NCBI GenBank assembly: GCA_020852255.1
Contig: JADZBD010000009.1
Location: 124,001-188,000, forward strand
Direction of reading: 5' to 3'
Length of the DNA: 64,000 nucleotides
DNA from: Bacteroidia bacterium
GTDB lineage: Bacteria; Bacteroidota; Bacteroidia; JADZBD01
Shown here: positions 62,868 to 64,000 of the stretch, one piece after another
Position numbering within the stretch: position 1 is the first letter of the stretch
Layout: every line of letters begins with the position of its first letter
Position numbers and translations under genes: made by a program
The notes under the pieces: generated by a model
Told to the model about the DNA's origin: nothing
The model's database searches: none
The model's input: only the letters and a program-made list of their open reading frames with translations

Positions 62868-64000
62868 TTATTTACAGGTTTTGTAGAATTCATCCAGCAA
62901 CTGATGAAAACGGATCAACTCCGCATCATCCGGATCAGTGGATGTTGCATTGAACATTTGAAATTGCTTATGCAACTCGGAAAGCTGAGAGATTGAAACG
63001 CCGGACTTTTCCGACACCTTTCTCCGGTCCTGCTCCGTACTCATATCGGCGTGCAAACCGTACCGATTGCGTAAAAATGCGAGGAATTGCCGTTCTTTCA
63101 GAAGGCAGAGTGAGCGATGGTTGCGCTGAAGATAATAGAGTCGTCCGATAGAAGTAACAAACTCCAGGGAGGAATTGGTATTTGGTTCCATGAGCGGTAT
63201 GGGACGTTGTCTCCGGCGGGCTCTGAGAAATATGTAGAGGATAACCAGGGCCAGGGCCGTATAGAGCGCCCAGCGCAAGGCCGTCTGCGACAGCAGGTAG
63301 CGCAGAGGAGATGCCATGATATCGTGCTGTCCGTACTGATTGAAGCCGGCATTTTTCGGGAAATAATACTCTTTACTACGCTCATCCCAGTAGGTATTAC
63401 CCCGGCTCATGTGCGAGAACACTCTTCCGGCATAATCAAATCCGTCTTGTTTTACCATAAAATAATTCGTAAAAAGAATCGGGTTGGAATGGAAATAGAA
63501 GGCTCCCTTTCCGTATGGCACCTTGAAATAATTCACGTAGTTGGAGTCGTTACGGGTAAGATACCCCAGTGAGATAAACTGGGAAGCCGAATCCTGTTCC
63601 CCGCAAAAATAACTATAGTCAATAATATTCCATTCATACACGGACGTTTTCTTCCAGCTGTGGAACTTGACTCTATAATTTCCTTTTGCATTGAAAATGT
63701 CCGGGTGATAAAAATTGAATTCCATAACGGAGTCAAGCACGGCGGAATAGGGCTCCCATACCGGGTTACATGAATAATCATAGATCCGGTACATGAGGTT
63801 TTCAGGAAAATACCTGGAAATCAGAAATGCGTTATTTCCCTGATCAACGAATGAAAGCAGATTTTCGAGTGCTAACGAATCGAGGTACAGGCTTCCGCCG
63901 ATCAGAACATAGTTCGCGGTGTCCTTCCAGGAGAGTTTTGGCAGCTCCTCTCCCATAGGACGCGAGATCACGCTGAACTCCGATTCTTTACACCTGTTCT
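62868..64000 (-). CDS. DUF4350 domain protein (5' end outside window)
   Basis: The frame is open through the right edge, so the start lies outside the window; the GTG at 63971 is internal. The soluble part (visible residues before about 240) resembles DUF4350. A membrane segment LRWALYTALALVILYIFL lies near the middle of the visible part, and a C-terminal cytoplasmic helical tail follows. It belongs to the MoxR/DUF58 operon, where it is often predicted to be a membrane partner. Confidence 0.82.
   Translation of the reverse strand, partial: NRCKESEFSVISRPMGEELPKLSWKDTANYVLIGGSLYLDSLALENLLSFVDQGNNAFLISRYFPENLMYRIYDYSCNPVWEPYSAVLDSVMEFNFYHPDIFNAKGNYRVKFHSWKKTSVYEWNIIDYSYFCGEQDSASQFISLGYLTRNDSNYVNYFKVPYGKGAFYFHSNPILFTNYFMVKQDGFDYAGRVFSHMSRGNTYWDERSKEYYFPKNAGFNQYGQHDIMASPLRYLLSQTALRWALYTALALVILYIFLRARRRQRPIPLMEPNTNSSLEFVTSIGRLYYLQRNHRSLCLLKERQFLAFLRNRYGLHADMSTEQDRRKVSEKSGVSISQLSELHKQFQMFNATSTDPDDAELIRFHQLLDEFYKTCK

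Noticed and set aside
1-64000. rRNA, tRNA, CRISPR, insertion sequence, integrase or prophage genes
   Set aside because: None was visible by eye. A covariance-model search would be needed to exclude a tRNA or small RNA.

Overview
The window looks like a stretch of a Bacteroidota chromosome (Flavobacteriia/Sphingobacteriia-like; I cannot name a genus). Supporting signs are a T9SS-type C-terminal sorting domain, a TonB receptor with a carboxypeptidase-regulatory-like N-terminus, WG-repeat and DUF4296 proteins, a DAHP synthase-chorismate mutase fusion, -7 promoter elements of the TAnnTTTG type, and few Shine-Dalgarno sequences at starts. Coding density is very high. Many convergent genes touch or overlap. 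I see no rRNA, tRNA, CRISPR array, insertion sequence or prophage. No gene-free stretch exceeds about 230 bases; the longest (32575-32803, 43685-43910, 13211-13421, 16122-16302, 19120-19298) all carry regulatory structure.

Region 1 (1-2458) has the end of a deoxyhypusine-synthase-like gene, trmB and a glycosyltransferase. Region 2 (2423-20393) is a phosphate island. It holds a PhoR/PhoB-type pair, Pit with its DUF47 partner, PhoU, PstB, PstA, an arsenate-reductase-like protein, PstC, PstS, a phosphate-selective-type porin, three more response regulators (one with a degenerate receiver), a T9SS-secreted adhesin-like protein and a TonB receptor. Nine promoters there appear to share one layout: direct repeats of a TTAACA-like hexamer with an 11-bp pitch, ending 19-20 bp upstream of a TAnnTTTG-like -7 element. 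This is my main finding and resembles a Pho box.

Region 3 (20455-34657) is mostly housekeeping: carbonic anhydrase, tyrS, pyrC, M28 peptidase, polyprenol-phosphate glycosyltransferase, and an operon of DAHP synthase-chorismate mutase, proC and acs. That operon is preceded by a Tyr/Phe-rich leader peptide, a perfect intrinsic terminator and a competing antiterminator arm, which together form an aromatic amino acid attenuator. Region 4 (34723-46124) has mgtE, a 2-hydroxyacid dehydrogenase, ggt, aspartokinase, fbp, cell-envelope sugar genes and recQ. Region 5 (46121-64000) has an M20 amidohydrolase, a nuclease, a very large TolB-like outer membrane protein, an aminotransferase, manC, fumC, prfB with a programmed +1 frameshift, recX and a MoxR/DUF58/DUF4350 operon that runs off the right edge.

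All promoter and operator calls were made by eye. The weaker repeat units could be chance in AT-rich DNA.
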